From: Natrarchaeobius chitinivorans
GTDB lineage: Archaea; Halobacteriota; Halobacteria; Halobacteriales; Natrialbaceae
Assembly: GCF_003841505.1 (NCBI RefSeq)
Contig: NZ_REGA01000001.1
Coordinates: 310,001-374,000 of the forward strand
Length of the DNA: 64,000 nucleotides
Reading direction: 5' to 3'
In this document: piece by piece, positions 25,242-33,885 of the stretch
How the letters are laid out: the number at the start of each line of letters is the position of its first letter
Numbering within the stretch: position 1 is the stretch's first letter
Translations under genes and position numbers: made by a program
Notes under the pieces: generated by a model
What the model saw: only the letters and a program-made list of their open reading frames with translations
Told to the model about the DNA's origin: nothing
Databases searched by the model: none

Positions 25242-25516
25242 GCAGTAACAACTGGACCGATTTACACACCCATCGTACAGCTCACGGATCACTTCGCTCC
25301 CCGCTCGCCGTTCCGCGGTTCTCGCTCGTTTCACTCGCTCACGGGTCACTTCGTTCCCCGCTCGCTGTTCCGCGGTTCTCGCTCGTTTCACTCGCTCCGA
25401 ACCGCGTACGCTCCGAACCGCGTACGCTCCGAACCGCGTACGCTCCGAACCGCGTACGCTCCGAACCCCGTTCACCCTGTACAATCAGGTGTCCAGTGGC
25501 TTCCAGTGGCTACTAT
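25242..25516. repeat. Second expanded palindromic element with tandem-repeat cassette, inverted relative to 19091
   Basis: Read from 25516 backwards it has the arm ATAGTAGCCACTGGAAG, a stem ending GGACACCTGATTGTACAG, then five 16-bp units GGTTCGGAGCGTACGC, then two long units of 55-65 bp, and finally CTGTACGATGGGTGTGTAAAT and the closing arm CCAGTTGTTACTGC. Order and orientation of cassette against arms are the same as at 19091, but the copy number of the long unit differs. It lies between cadD and the divergent acetyltransferase gene, replacing their shared upstream region. Confidence 0.85.
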
Positions 25517-25565
25517 AACACAACCCCATACCACAATTATTGCTTCCGCTGGTGGAGGATGTAGT

Positions 25566-26159
25566 ATGTTCCCCGAACGTATCGAGACGGATCGACTCAG
25601 TCTCGAGCGAATTTCGTACGACTCCGTCGATGTGTTCGATCTCCACGAACTCTACTCCGCTGGAGACGATGCGGAGGAGATGTTCGAGTACTGGGATTCC
25701 TCGCCACACGAGACGGTAAAAGAGACGTACGACTACGTCGCCGAAGCTGAAGAATTGTGGGACGACGTCGAGGGTGCGAAATACGTGATCCGACCGACCG
25801 ACGGGGAAGACGGGGCAGGCGTCATCGCCGGAACGACAGGTCTGTATCCCCACTGGGAGAAACGGTCTGCGAACCTCGGCATCCTTCTCGACAAACGGTT
25901 TTGGGGACGCGGGTATTCCGGTGAGCGAGCCGATGCCCTCCTCTCCGTTGCGTTCGACCGACTCGATCTCGAACTCGTTTCCGCCGCTTGCATCGATGGA
26001 AACGAGAAGTCTCGTCGAGCGATTACCAAGTACGTCGAACGATATAACGGACAGTACGACGGTCTTCTGCGAAATTGGCTTCCCACGACCGATTCCGTCG
26101 CCGACGTTCACCGATACTCGATTTCACGAGCGGAGTATTTCGAATCGATCGAATGCTAA
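25566..26159 (+). CDS. GNAT family N-acetyltransferase (RimJ/RimL-like)
   Basis: A 197-residue protein with the RimJ-type layout: MFPERIETDRLSLERIS at the N-terminus and the acetyl-CoA loop LDKRFWGRGYSGERADALL near residues 103-121, then LELVSAACIDGNEKSRRAITKYV. It may acetylate the N-terminus of a protein or a small molecule; the substrate is not inferable. The ATG at 25566 is preferred over the longer frame through the repeat element. Its promoter lies within 50 bp of the palindromic element. Confidence 0.88.
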   Translation: MFPERIETDRLSLERISYDSVDVFDLHELYSAGDDAEEMFEYWDSSPHETVKETYDYVAEAEELWDDVEGAKYVIRPTDGEDGAGVIAGTTGLYPHWEKRSANLGILLDKRFWGRGYSGERADALLSVAFDRLDLELVSAACIDGNEKSRRAITKYVERYNGQYDGLLRNWLPTTDSVADVHRYSISRAEYFESIEC

Positions 26160-26199
26160 GAGGTGGTCTGTATCTACCGAACCAGCTATCCGGAGGGAG

Positions 26200-26625
26200 T
26201 CAATGACTGGGAGCTACCGAACGGATGATTTTGATGTATCCGTCGGGGTCGGTCGGTTTTTCCCTCACCAAATCCGCCTTCGACGAGGGTAAATGATCAG
26301 TCCCTACCTTCGTTTTCGAGCCGGTTAGTATCACCACCGGGATATGAGAGTAATCATCCTTGAGTACCGTCAATACGTCTCTCCCAGTCGTTCGTCGGAG
26401 ATTCCAGTCGAGAAATACGAGGTCGGGTTCGGGTGCATCCGGGTACTCCCCTTGCTGGTGAATGAAATCCAAACCTGCCGCACTCGTCGAGACACTGTGG
26501 ACTGTCACATCGAGTGAGGAATTGTTGACCGTCTCTTCGACGAATCGACTATCAGCCGGGTTATCCTCCACTAATAGGAGATCGTTCACTCCCCTCAGAG
26601 AGTCAGAGTAGTTTGATGTTTTCAC
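26200..26625 (-). CDS. Stand-alone response regulator receiver protein
   Basis: A 141-residue CheY-like receiver. The acidic pair is in LLLVEDNPAD (residues 17-26), the phospho-acceptor Asp in LVFLDWNLRR (near residue 74), the switch Thr in VVILTGSK (near 101) and the Lys in LVREKPTDPDGY (near 123). There is no output domain, so it should act through protein contacts. No histidine kinase is adjacent; a regulator with a bacterio-opsin-activator type HTH follows upstream on the same strand. Confidence 0.9.
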   Translation of the reverse strand: MKTSNYSDSLRGVNDLLLVEDNPADSRFVEETVNNSSLDVTVHSVSTSAAGLDFIHQQGEYPDAPEPDLVFLDWNLRRTTGRDVLTVLKDDYSHIPVVILTGSKTKVGTDHLPSSKADLVREKPTDPDGYIKIIRSVAPSH

Positions 26626-26717
26626 GGTTTGCTCTCTCAGAACACGTCTGAATGTGCTCCCCCTTGGACGGGCAACACCGTCAGATCTACTTTTGTATAT
26701 ACAATGCTCTTTAAGTA

Positions 26718-27377
26718 TTAGTGGTTCGGTTTCTTCGTTTCGGGAAGGGTACTCCCGAGGATGTGTTTCATCCCACGGCGGAGCCGAGACGCGATGGCTT
26801 GCTGGGAGATACCCAGTTCGTCGCCGAGTTCTTCCATCGTCACCTCGCGCGGAGACTCGAAGTATCCACGCTCGTAGGCGAGTACCAGCGCTTCTTGCTG
26901 TGTGTCAGTGAGTGCTGCTTCGGTTTCAGTCTCGACCGGCGTCAGTGCGTGCAGTTCCGTCAGCGTGACGGGGATGTCCAACTCTCGACACCGGGAGTGA
27001 AAGGTTGCAACATCGCTTCGAGTATCCCCGCGAATGTCGAACGTCCACTGCCGGTTCGTGCCGGTCGCTTTGATGAGCGGGATGTCTGCCTCGATCAGCA
27101 CACTCAGCACGTCGTCGTATTCGAGTGACCACTCGACACGCAGGAGATACTCATTCTCAACGGAATCGACGAGTTGGATGTGCTTTACGCCCGGGTGGTC
27201 AGCAAACTCTCCCTCGATGTCCTCAGCTTCCGTTCCTCGAACCCAGAAGTAGGGAATAACCACGTCACGCGACGGGATCAGTCGCTCCAGTTCGACCGTC
27301 ACGTTCGGCAGTTGTGCGAACACGGTTCCGAGGGGGAACTGATCGGCTGGAACGGTAAAGGTCGCTTCAGTAGCCAT
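26718..27377 (-). CDS. Bacterio-opsin activator-type HTH transcriptional regulator
   Basis: The 219-residue protein has an N-terminal alpha/beta sensor-like half (residues 1-150) and a C-terminal HTH_10 domain: TDTQQEALVLAYERGYFESP followed by TMEELGDELGISQQAIASRL near residues 180-200. This is the layout of haloarchaeal Bat-like regulators. The inducing signal is unknown. The gene begins with ATG at 27375-27377. Confidence 0.92.
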   Translation of the reverse strand: MATEATFTVPADQFPLGTVFAQLPNVTVELERLIPSRDVVIPYFWVRGTEAEDIEGEFADHPGVKHIQLVDSVENEYLLRVEWSLEYDDVLSVLIEADIPLIKATGTNRQWTFDIRGDTRSDVATFHSRCRELDIPVTLTELHALTPVETETEAALTDTQQEALVLAYERGYFESPREVTMEELGDELGISQQAIASRLRRGMKHILGSTLPETKKPNH

Positions 27378-27418
27378 TACTCGAACGATGTCACGCTGGC
27401 TGTAAAAACCTCCCTCGA

Positions 27419-27727
27419 TCAGTGTGACCGGGCCGAACGACTCTGCCGAACCAGTCTTATAGAATATCGCCCCTCGAGCACTCCACAGTCCGATTTCGTC
27501 GACGAGCAGGTTCGATCCTCCCGTGCGAACTCGAGCAGCCCGATGCCGGCGATGCAGTCGGGACAGTACGTCCTCGTGACGGCCGCATCCTGCTCTTCGA
27601 GTTCGGGACAGGGCTGACTCGAGAGGTACAGTACCCGCTCTTCGGGGATCCGATCATCACAGCGGTCGCAGACTGGATCAGCGAGGTCGTCGGCGCTCCC
27701 GATAGCGTGGTCGTCGCTCGAACTCAT
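27419..27727 (-). CDS. Zinc-ribbon-like hypothetical protein
   Basis: A 102-residue protein (MSSSDDHAIGSADDLADPVC...) with CDRC near residue 22 and CPDC near residue 59, which could form one zinc site, plus further Cys near the C-terminus. No family recognised. The frame extends upstream to 27883, but that part overlaps direct repeats and lacks motifs, so the ATG at 27725-27727 is chosen. It lies 41 bp upstream of the HTH gene. Confidence 0.6.
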   Translation of the reverse strand: MSSSDDHAIGSADDLADPVCDRCDDRIPEERVLYLSSQPCPELEEQDAAVTRTYCPDCIAGIGLLEFAREDRTCSSTKSDCGVLEGRYSIRLVRQSRSARSH

Positions 27728-28223
27728 CGGCGGCCTCCGCTCGTCCGCCGGCCCCGTCGACGGAGTTGCGACCGGTGACGCTGGGCTCGGCAACGGGGTC
27801 GTGACCGGTGACGCTGTGCCCGACAGCGGGAATGCGACCAGCGGTACTGCAACCGGCAGGTTCGAAACCGCGAGTCGAACCAACTCGAGTCATGTCGGCC
27901 GGCTCGAGTCGCGGCAGAGCGGCCGCTGTTTCGGATCTGTGGCTGATCGATGGCGATACTGGGCGTCGTGCGAGACCTTTTTGTCTCGGTGGCAGTAACG
28001 AAAACATGGCAGCCATTGCAAGCCGCAGTGGAAGCCACCGTCTCGGGTGTCTCTACCACCCGGGGGATTTCGATACGCATGCCCCCGCGCCGGTGTTCTG
28101 GAGCGCGATGGTTTTCACCATGACGATAGGCATGAGTTATAATATAATTGATGGTGTGTGATGAAGGAAGCGAGGACTGTTCGTGACGAATATCGCTCCC
28201 CCCGACGCATCACCGATTCCCGC
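27728..28223. other. Non-coding stretch, 27.7-28.2 kb
   Basis: Two imperfect copies of a roughly 33-bp unit containing GACCGGTGACGCTG lie near 27770-27835, next to the start of the zinc-ribbon gene. I see no credible frame, RNA or element in the remainder. Confidence 0.4.
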
Positions 28224-28955
28224 TCAAATCCGGTAGGCCATCAACACTTCGTCGACGTGGTCGCCGTCGATCGTGTAGTGGTTCTTGCGGATCCCCTCGG
28301 TGTGCCAGCCGTGGGACTCGAGAAACGAGAGGGCGGTGTCGTTGATCGCCGGGACGCTGTTGTACACCTTCCGGTAGCCGTTGGCTTCGGCCCACTCGAG
28401 GCCGCGGGTCAGAAGCCGGCTGCCGATTCCGGCGTTGCGGTAGTCGGGGCGAACGCCGACCGTAAGCTGTGCGGTGTCCTGGAGCTTCGCGGTGTGAGGG
28501 AGATCGAGGTGGGTCCAGCCGATGACGGAGCCCTCCATCGTCGCGACGAAGAAGACCCGGGATTCGACGGTCGTGTGCCGTGAGACGGAATCTTCGTACA
28601 GCAGTTGTTCGGCGACGGTTTCGGCCACGACGTACGATTCCGTCTCGGTCACGTCTCGAATCGTGTCGACGAGGCCCTCGAAATCCGCGTGTCGGGCGGG
28701 TCGGATCGTCACCGTCCCCGCGTCGGTGTCGTACTCCTCGATCGAACCGACCTCGAGTGCGACGCGAAGTGTCCCGCCTTCTTCCTCGAGGTAGCCCCGC
28801 GTTTTCAGTTGCTCGAGGTGGTCCTGGAACTGTTCCGGGGAAACCGCTGCCGCGTCGCGGACCCGGTGTCGGGCCGCGGTGCCGTGACGTTCGATGTACT
28901 GGTAAATCTCCTTGCTCACTTCGTCGTCGAACGTCGGTCGCTCGGGTGCGCGCAT
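28224..28955 (-). CDS. GNAT acetyltransferase with N-terminal winged-helix domain
   Basis: A 243-residue fusion. Residues 1-65 form a winged helix (VSKEIYQYIERHGTAARHRVRDAAAV...), and residues 80-243 an acetyltransferase with TVGVRPDYRNAGIGSRLLTRGLEWA near 165-185 and the C-terminal ALSFLESHGWHTEG. Such proteins are common in haloarchaea and may regulate a gene while acetylating a substrate, but no target is known. The ATG at 28953-28955 is used; a GTG 15 bp upstream (28968-28970) is possible. Confidence 0.88.
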   Translation of the reverse strand: MRAPERPTFDDEVSKEIYQYIERHGTAARHRVRDAAAVSPEQFQDHLEQLKTRGYLEEEGGTLRVALEVGSIEEYDTDAGTVTIRPARHADFEGLVDTIRDVTETESYVVAETVAEQLLYEDSVSRHTTVESRVFFVATMEGSVIGWTHLDLPHTAKLQDTAQLTVGVRPDYRNAGIGSRLLTRGLEWAEANGYRKVYNSVPAINDTALSFLESHGWHTEGIRKNHYTIDGDHVDEVLMAYRI

Positions 28956-29038
28956 GTCCGTTCGATACACCCCGACGACCGCAATAACTCTTGCTACTAG
29001 TTACCACAGTCCCGCCGGAATCGGGGTCGAACGGCTCC

Positions 29039-29692
29039 CTACGGCGCTCGAGCGTCTTCGACGGCGTCGACGAACGACGCCGCGCTCTCTCGCACCCGAT
29101 CCATGTCGCCGTCGTCGACGGCCTCGTAGTCGACGAGCGCGCTGCCGGCACCGACAGCGAGCGCTCCGGCGTCGAAGTAATCCGCGACGTTGTCCCGCGA
29201 GACGCCGCCGGTCGGGATGATCTCGACGTCGCCGAGTGGGCCCTGCAGTGCGCCGATGTGGGCCGGGCCGACGGTCTTCGCGGGAAACATCTTGAGAACG
29301 TCCGCGCCAGCGTCCATCGCGGTCACCGCCTCCGTCGGCGTCATGACGCCGGGCGCGACGAACGCGCCGTGGCGGTTGCAGGTCCGAATGACGTCGGTGT
29401 CGACGTGCGGGGAGACGACGAACGACGCGCCGGCGTCGATCACCGACTGCGCCGACGCCGCGTCGAGGACGGTCCCCGCCCCGACGACCGTCTCCGTTCC
29501 CGCCAGCTCGCGGTCGACCGCAGCGATCTTCTCCGCCGCTCGAGTCCCGTCGGCCGTCACCTCGAGTGCACGGACGCCGCCCTCGTGGATCGCCCTGGCG
29601 ACCGGGACGATCGAGTCCTCGTCGATTCCGCGCAGGACGGCGAGGACGCCGCTCTCGACGATCCGCTCTCGAACCGCACGCGAACCGGTCAT
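29039..29692 (-). CDS. eda: KDPG/KHG aldolase (2-dehydro-3-deoxy-phosphogluconate aldolase)
   Basis: A 217-residue class I aldolase. It shows VLAVLRGIDEDSIVPVARAI at the N-terminus, EVTADG near residue 45, the Schiff-base Lys in VLKMFPAKT (near residue 132) and PTGGVS near 160. It cleaves KDPG to pyruvate and glyceraldehyde 3-phosphate, the last step of the semi-phosphorylative Entner-Doudoroff route. It lies 266 bp downstream of the gluconate dehydratase gene on the same strand. Two exact 16-bp repeats (29861-29892) fall in that gap. Confidence 0.93.
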   Translation of the reverse strand: MTGSRAVRERIVESGVLAVLRGIDEDSIVPVARAIHEGGVRALEVTADGTRAAEKIAAVDRELAGTETVVGAGTVLDAASAQSVIDAGASFVVSPHVDTDVIRTCNRHGAFVAPGVMTPTEAVTAMDAGADVLKMFPAKTVGPAHIGALQGPLGDVEIIPTGGVSRDNVADYFDAGALAVGAGSALVDYEAVDDGDMDRVRESAASFVDAVEDARAP

Positions 29693-29860
29693 ACGGCGGT
29701 CACCCTCGCGTTTCGCCGGCTTGCTCCCGTCCCTGCACGGCTCTCCACGGCCGCGGCCCGATCTGTCGGAACTGAATCTGTCATCACGAACGTCGGTTCG
29801 CCACCCCGGAGCAAGAAAGTTACTCACGAACGAAAAAGAACCGCGGGTCGGCAGACTGTC

Positions 29861-29892
29861 GAGTCGGCGGGTCGGCGAGTCGGCGGGTCGGC
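29861..29892. repeat. 16-bp tandem duplication between gad and eda
   Basis: GAGTCGGCGGGTCGGC occurs twice without mismatch (29861-29876 and 29877-29892) just upstream of the aldolase gene. Confidence 0.8.
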
Positions 29893-29958
29893 CCTCGAGG
29901 TCTCGGCGCTCAGTCGAACGCCGCCGAACGGAGTTCGGCAGGGTCGATGTCGATTCGC

Positions 29959-31191
29959 TCAATCAAATAGCTCCTCGCCGTCGATCATGTGCTCGGAAAC
30001 GGCGTCCATGTCGAGCGTGACGCCGAGTCCCGGCTCCTCGGGGACCTCGATGTAGCCGTCCTCGATGACGTCCTCCTCGACGAGGTCCTCCCACCAGCCG
30101 AGTTCGTAGGAGTGGTACTCGACGGCAAGCGAGTTCGGGATCGCCGCGCCGACGTGGGCGCTCGCCATCGTCGCCACCGGCGAGGAGACGTTGTGCATCG
30201 CCACCGGCATGTAGTACATATCGGCCTTGTCGGCGATCTTCGCCGTCTCGCGCATGCCGCCGACCTTCGGCATGTCGGGTGCGATGATGTCGACGGCCTG
30301 CTCCTCGATCAACCGGCGCTGGCCGTGCTTGCGGTAGACGTTCTCGCCGGCCGCGATCGGCGTGCTCGTCGACTGGGTGACGTCGCGCTGGACGTCGTGG
30401 TTCTCCGGGGGAACCGGGTCCTCGAGCCACCAGACGTCGTACTCCTCGAGCGCCGCGGCGAGGCGCTTCGCGCTGCCACCGGAGAACGTCCAGTGACAGT
30501 CGAAGGCGACGTCCGCCCGGTGGCCGACGGCCTCGGTGACGGCCTCGACGATGCTCACCTTGTGAGCAATCTCCGGCTCCCGGAGGTGGCGGTTCGCGCG
30601 GTCTTTCTCGTGACCCGACGGGACGTCGAGGTCGAACTTGAGCGCGTCGTAACCGAGGTCCTCGACGACGCGTTCGGCCTCCTCGGCGCAGGCGATCGGG
30701 TCGGCTTCCTCCTCGGTGTGACAGTCACAGTAAACCCGTACCTCGTCGCGGTACTTCCCGCCCATCAGCTGGTAGGCGGGAAGGTCGAGGATCTTCCCCG
30801 CGAGGTCGTGGAGCGCGATCTCGATGCCGGAGATGGCGGTGACGGTGACGCCGCCGATCGATCCTTCCCCGGACATCTTCTGGGTCAGGTGCTCGGTCAG
30901 CCGGTCGATGTCGAGCGGGTTTTCGCCCTGGAGGAAAGGCTTCATGCGCTCGATGAGTTCGGGCGCGCCGGCTCCCCAGTACGCCTCGCCGGTGCCGACG
31001 ATTCCGGCGTCGGTGTAGATGCGCACGAGTGTCCACGGAAAGTTCCCGTCGACCATCGTCGTCTGAACGTCGGTGATCTCGACGTCCCGCCCGCCGCCGC
31101 GCTCGCGGGTGACGTTCATCGTCTCCGCGGAGAGATCACGCATCGTGTACTCGGCGTTCGGATCGTGTAGCGTGGAGTAATCGACGCCCAT
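29959..31191 (-). CDS. gad: Gluconate dehydratase (enolase superfamily, MR/MLE type)
   Basis: A 410-residue enolase-superfamily dehydratase converting D-gluconate, and perhaps D-galactonate, to 2-keto-3-deoxygluconate. The lid motif VRIYTDAGIVGTGEAYWG is at residues 56-73. ALKFDLDVPSG (near 193) carries the Lys region, VAFDCHWTFSG (near 238) the first metal Asp, LEDPVPPEN (near 262) the Glu, and AAGENVYRKHG (near 283) the third metal Glu. With glucose dehydrogenase at 32731 and KDPG aldolase it forms the upper Entner-Doudoroff pathway. Confidence 0.93.
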   Translation of the reverse strand: MGVDYSTLHDPNAEYTMRDLSAETMNVTRERGGGRDVEITDVQTTMVDGNFPWTLVRIYTDAGIVGTGEAYWGAGAPELIERMKPFLQGENPLDIDRLTEHLTQKMSGEGSIGGVTVTAISGIEIALHDLAGKILDLPAYQLMGGKYRDEVRVYCDCHTEEEADPIACAEEAERVVEDLGYDALKFDLDVPSGHEKDRANRHLREPEIAHKVSIVEAVTEAVGHRADVAFDCHWTFSGGSAKRLAAALEEYDVWWLEDPVPPENHDVQRDVTQSTSTPIAAGENVYRKHGQRRLIEEQAVDIIAPDMPKVGGMRETAKIADKADMYYMPVAMHNVSSPVATMASAHVGAAIPNSLAVEYHSYELGWWEDLVEEDVIEDGYIEVPEEPGLGVTLDMDAVSEHMIDGEELFD

Positions 31192-31302
31192 GGCCTAGGT
31201 GGCTACTCGAACGCGGGTAATAGTTGCTATCCCGAAACCCATTTGTCGTCGGCGGATATTCTCGTTTCCGTCGGATGGGTGATCGTCGTCGCTCGAGACC
31301 GA

Positions 31303-32019
31303 TTACGCGAGTCCGAGCTGGAAGAGCCCGCCGTACTCGAACAGAAACAGGTAGAGCTGAACGACGCCGACGACGATCAACAGCGTGCCACCTGCACGAT
31401 CCAGCGTCATCCACGGTGGCATCACGCGCTGGAACCCGGGGACCACTCGCCGAAACAGGGAGGCGTGGCCGACCGCCGTCAGAAGCGTCACCGCGACGAG
31501 CATCACGACCATTCCGCTCGCGTACGCACTGATCGTGAGGACCGCAGCGGCCGGACCGATGCTCAGACTCGAGACGACGACGGTGATGAAAAACGGGGCC
31601 GTACAGCCGGCTGCAGCGATCGCGTAGGCGACCCCGAACGCGAAGTACCCGCGGTAGCTGCGCTCGCGTTCCGGGAGTTGCATCGAAAACAGGCGGCCGT
31701 GGGTGGCACCGGTGATCATCGCGACGCCGAGACCGATCAACGCGACGCCGACGAGGGCTCCGAGCAACACCAGTCGATGGAAATACTGCGAACCGACGGC
31801 GACGGCGATCCCGACCAGGCCGAGATACACCGCGAACATCCCCGCGCTGGCGACGAGGCTCACGACCGCACCGCGCCGAAGGGACGATCGCGTCGAACTG
31901 GACCCGTCCCCGCCGAGGTAGTAGGCGACGTAGCCGGGGAGCATCGGGAACGCACACGGAGCGAAGAACGTCGCTGTCCCGGCGGTAAACGCGATCACGA
32001 GGCGGAGATCCGACAGCAC
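31303..32019 (-). CDS. ccdA: CcdA-like thiol-disulfide transport membrane protein
   Basis: A 238-residue membrane protein with six hydrophobic segments. The two redox Cys expected in CcdA/DsbD-beta are in FFAPCAFPMLPGY (residues 18-30) and AAAGCTAPFF (near residue 130). It would pass electrons from cytoplasmic thioredoxin to extracytoplasmic thiol proteins. The TlpA-like lipoprotein gene ends 4 bp upstream, indicating an operon and likely partner. The start is the GTG at 32017-32019. Confidence 0.85.
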   Translation of the reverse strand: MLSDLRLVIAFTAGTATFFAPCAFPMLPGYVAYYLGGDGSSSTRSSLRRGAVVSLVASAGMFAVYLGLVGIAVAVGSQYFHRLVLLGALVGVALIGLGVAMITGATHGRLFSMQLPERERSYRGYFAFGVAYAIAAAGCTAPFFITVVVSSLSIGPAAAVLTISAYASGMVVMLVAVTLLTAVGHASLFRRVVPGFQRVMPPWMTLDRAGGTLLIVVGVVQLYLFLFEYGGLFQLGLA

Positions 32020-32023
32020 GGTT

Positions 32024-32581
32024 TTACTCGTCGACGAGTTCGTCGTCGACCTGTTCGATGATCTCGTCGGCGTCGGCCGTTCCGGAGGTGTGCCACCGGA
32101 CGTCGCCGTCGCCGTCGCCGTCGACCAGGACGAGCGAGGGGTAGGCGCTGACGCCGAACTCGGAATGGATATCCGAGTCGGGGTCGGTACAGGCCGGATA
32201 CTCCACTTCGTGGTCTTCCCAGTAGTCGACGACTTCCTGTTCGTCGTCCTCGGGGGAAACGGCGCGCATCGCCAGCGTCTCGGGGTCGTACTCCTCACGG
32301 ACCTCGCGTAACTCCTCTCGCTGTGGGCCACACGGTCCACACCACGTCGCGAAGAAGTAGACGAGCGTGAGGTCGGCGTCAGTGACGATGTCGATCGTCC
32401 CCTCGTCGTCGACGACCCCGAGGCTCTCCTGTCGGAGGTCGGTGGGAACGCTCGGAGGAACCTGATTTCCCATCACGCTCGAGATGGCTCCGAGACAGCC
32501 CGAAAACGGGATCGATACGGCGAGGGCGAGGGTACCACGGCGGGTAAACGTCCGACTGGAAGGGGGGAGGTCGGGGACCAT
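32024..32581 (-). CDS. TlpA/thioredoxin-like Tat lipoprotein
   Basis: A 185-residue exported redox protein. Residues 11-29 (TFTRRGTLALAVSIPFSGC) are a twin-arginine signal with a lipobox Cys at 29. The thioredoxin fold carries the active site FFATWCGPCGPQ near residue 76 and the cis-Pro in SAYPSLVLV near residue 146. It probably keeps extracytoplasmic thiols reduced, with CcdA supplying electrons. It is transcribed divergently from the glucose dehydrogenase gene. Confidence 0.9.
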   Translation of the reverse strand: MVPDLPPSSRTFTRRGTLALAVSIPFSGCLGAISSVMGNQVPPSVPTDLRQESLGVVDDEGTIDIVTDADLTLVYFFATWCGPCGPQREELREVREEYDPETLAMRAVSPEDDEQEVVDYWEDHEVEYPACTDPDSDIHSEFGVSAYPSLVLVDGDGDGDVRWHTSGTADADEIIEQVDDELVDE

Positions 32582-32701
32582 GTGATTGGATTGCTGACAG
32601 CACTACAAGAGTGTTTCCTTTGATTTTCTAGACGAGTGGCGACTACCCTGGACGGCACCCAGACAGTATCGTACAGATATTTACTACAGTATGGGTAAAT
32701 C

Positions 32702-32707
32702 TTTAAT
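32702..32707 (+). promoter_or_regulatory. TATA-like box of gdh
   Basis: TTTAAT lies about 27 bp before the ATG at 32731, the spacing of leaderless haloarchaeal messages. Confidence 0.5.
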
Positions 32708-32730
32708 GCTCTCGACCCCTTTCGGCGAGT

Positions 32731-33801
32731 ATGAAGGCGATCGCTGTCGAACCAGGGGCTGGCGAACCCGTCCTCGTGGACCGGCCACGCCCCGAACCGG
32801 ACGTCGGCGAAGCGCTCGTGCGGACGCTTCGCGTGGGCGTCGACGGAACCGACCACGAAGTCATCGCGGGCAACCACGGCGACGTGCCGGCGAACGAAGA
32901 CCAACTCGTCCTCGGCCACGAGGCCGTCGGCGTCGTCGAAGACCCGAACGGGACGGCCTTAGAGGTCGGTCAGGTGGTCGTTCCGACGGTGCGTCGGTGG
33001 CCCGACGGGACGGACAACGAGTACTTCGAACGGGGCGAGCCGGATATGGCACCGGACGGCGAATACGTCGAACGGGGGATCGCCGGCGCTCACGGCTTCA
33101 TGGCCGAGTACTTCACCAGTCCCGAGGAGTACCTCGTCCCGATTCCGGACGACCTCGCACCGCTCGGGTTCCTGGTCGAGCCGATCAGCATCTCCGAGAA
33201 GGGGATCGAACACGCCGTCGCCGCCCGATCGGCGTTCGAGTGGAATCCCGACTCCGCGCTCGTGCTCGGAAACGGCTCGCTCGGGCTGCTCACGCTCGCG
33301 ATGTTCGAGGAGGTCCTCGAGATCGATCGAACGTACTGTCTCGGCCGCCGCGATCGGCCGGATCCGACGATCGACGTCGTCGAGAAACTCGGCGCGACGT
33401 ACGTCGACTCCCGGGAGACGCCGGTTCCCGAGATTCCAGCGGCCTACGAAGCCGTCGACATCGTCTACGAAGCGACCGGCTACCCCAGACACGCCTTCGA
33501 AACGGTCGACGTCCTCGCCCCGAACGGCGTCGGCATCCTGCTCGGCGTCCCCGAACCGTGGGAGTTCGACGTCGACGGTGGACGTCTCCACCGGGAGATG
33601 GTCCTCCACAACAAGGCGCTCGTGGGCTCGGTCAACTCCCACCGCGGTCACTTCGAGGCCGCGGTCGATACGTTAGCCCAGCTCCCGGACTGGTTCACCG
33701 ACGACCTCGTCACCGGCGTCTACGACGTCTCCGAGTTCGAGTCGGCGTTCGACACCGGCGACGACGTCGTGAAGACGGCCGTGGAGTTCGATCGGATATA
33801 G
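32731..33801 (+). CDS. gdh: Glucose 1-dehydrogenase (medium-chain, zinc-dependent)
   Basis: The 356-residue enzyme closely follows the Haloferax glucose dehydrogenase pattern: RTLRVGVDGTDHEVIAG near residue 31, LGHEAVGVV near 61 (His and Glu of the zinc site), GLLTLAM in the Rossmann fold and GRRDRPDP near 207, which suits NADP binding. It oxidises glucose to gluconolactone, starting the semi-phosphorylative Entner-Doudoroff route with gad and eda close by on the other strand. A 10-bp stem hairpin follows the stop. Confidence 0.95.
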   Translation: MKAIAVEPGAGEPVLVDRPRPEPDVGEALVRTLRVGVDGTDHEVIAGNHGDVPANEDQLVLGHEAVGVVEDPNGTALEVGQVVVPTVRRWPDGTDNEYFERGEPDMAPDGEYVERGIAGAHGFMAEYFTSPEEYLVPIPDDLAPLGFLVEPISISEKGIEHAVAARSAFEWNPDSALVLGNGSLGLLTLAMFEEVLEIDRTYCLGRRDRPDPTIDVVEKLGATYVDSRETPVPEIPAAYEAVDIVYEATGYPRHAFETVDVLAPNGVGILLGVPEPWEFDVDGGRLHREMVLHNKALVGSVNSHRGHFEAAVDTLAQLPDWFTDDLVTGVYDVSEFESAFDTGDDVVKTAVEFDRI

Positions 33802-33804
33802 GAT

Positions 33805-33830
33805 CTCGAGCGACCCATCCGTCGCTCGAG
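33805..33830. terminator. Perfect inverted repeat after gdh
   Basis: CTCGAGCGAC-CCATCC-GTCGCTCGAG begins 4 bp after the gdh stop and has no mismatch. It is a candidate 3'-end structure, although haloarchaeal termination usually relies on U-tracts, and none is present here. Confidence 0.4.
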
Positions 33831-33854
33831 TATTCTGTGCCCGTTCTCCGACAG

Positions 33855-33863
33855 TATAAGTAT
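33855..33863 (+). promoter_or_regulatory. TATA box of aroC
   Basis: TATAAGTAT is 31 bp upstream of the ATG at 33886, a strong match in a GC-rich context. Confidence 0.6.
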
Positions 33864-33885
33864 CCGCGTCCCAGATGACGGGGTA

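Noticed and set aside
27808-28161. Plus frame in the 27.7-28.2 kb gap
   Set aside because: No conserved pattern, repeats at its start and poor codon character; treated as non-coding.
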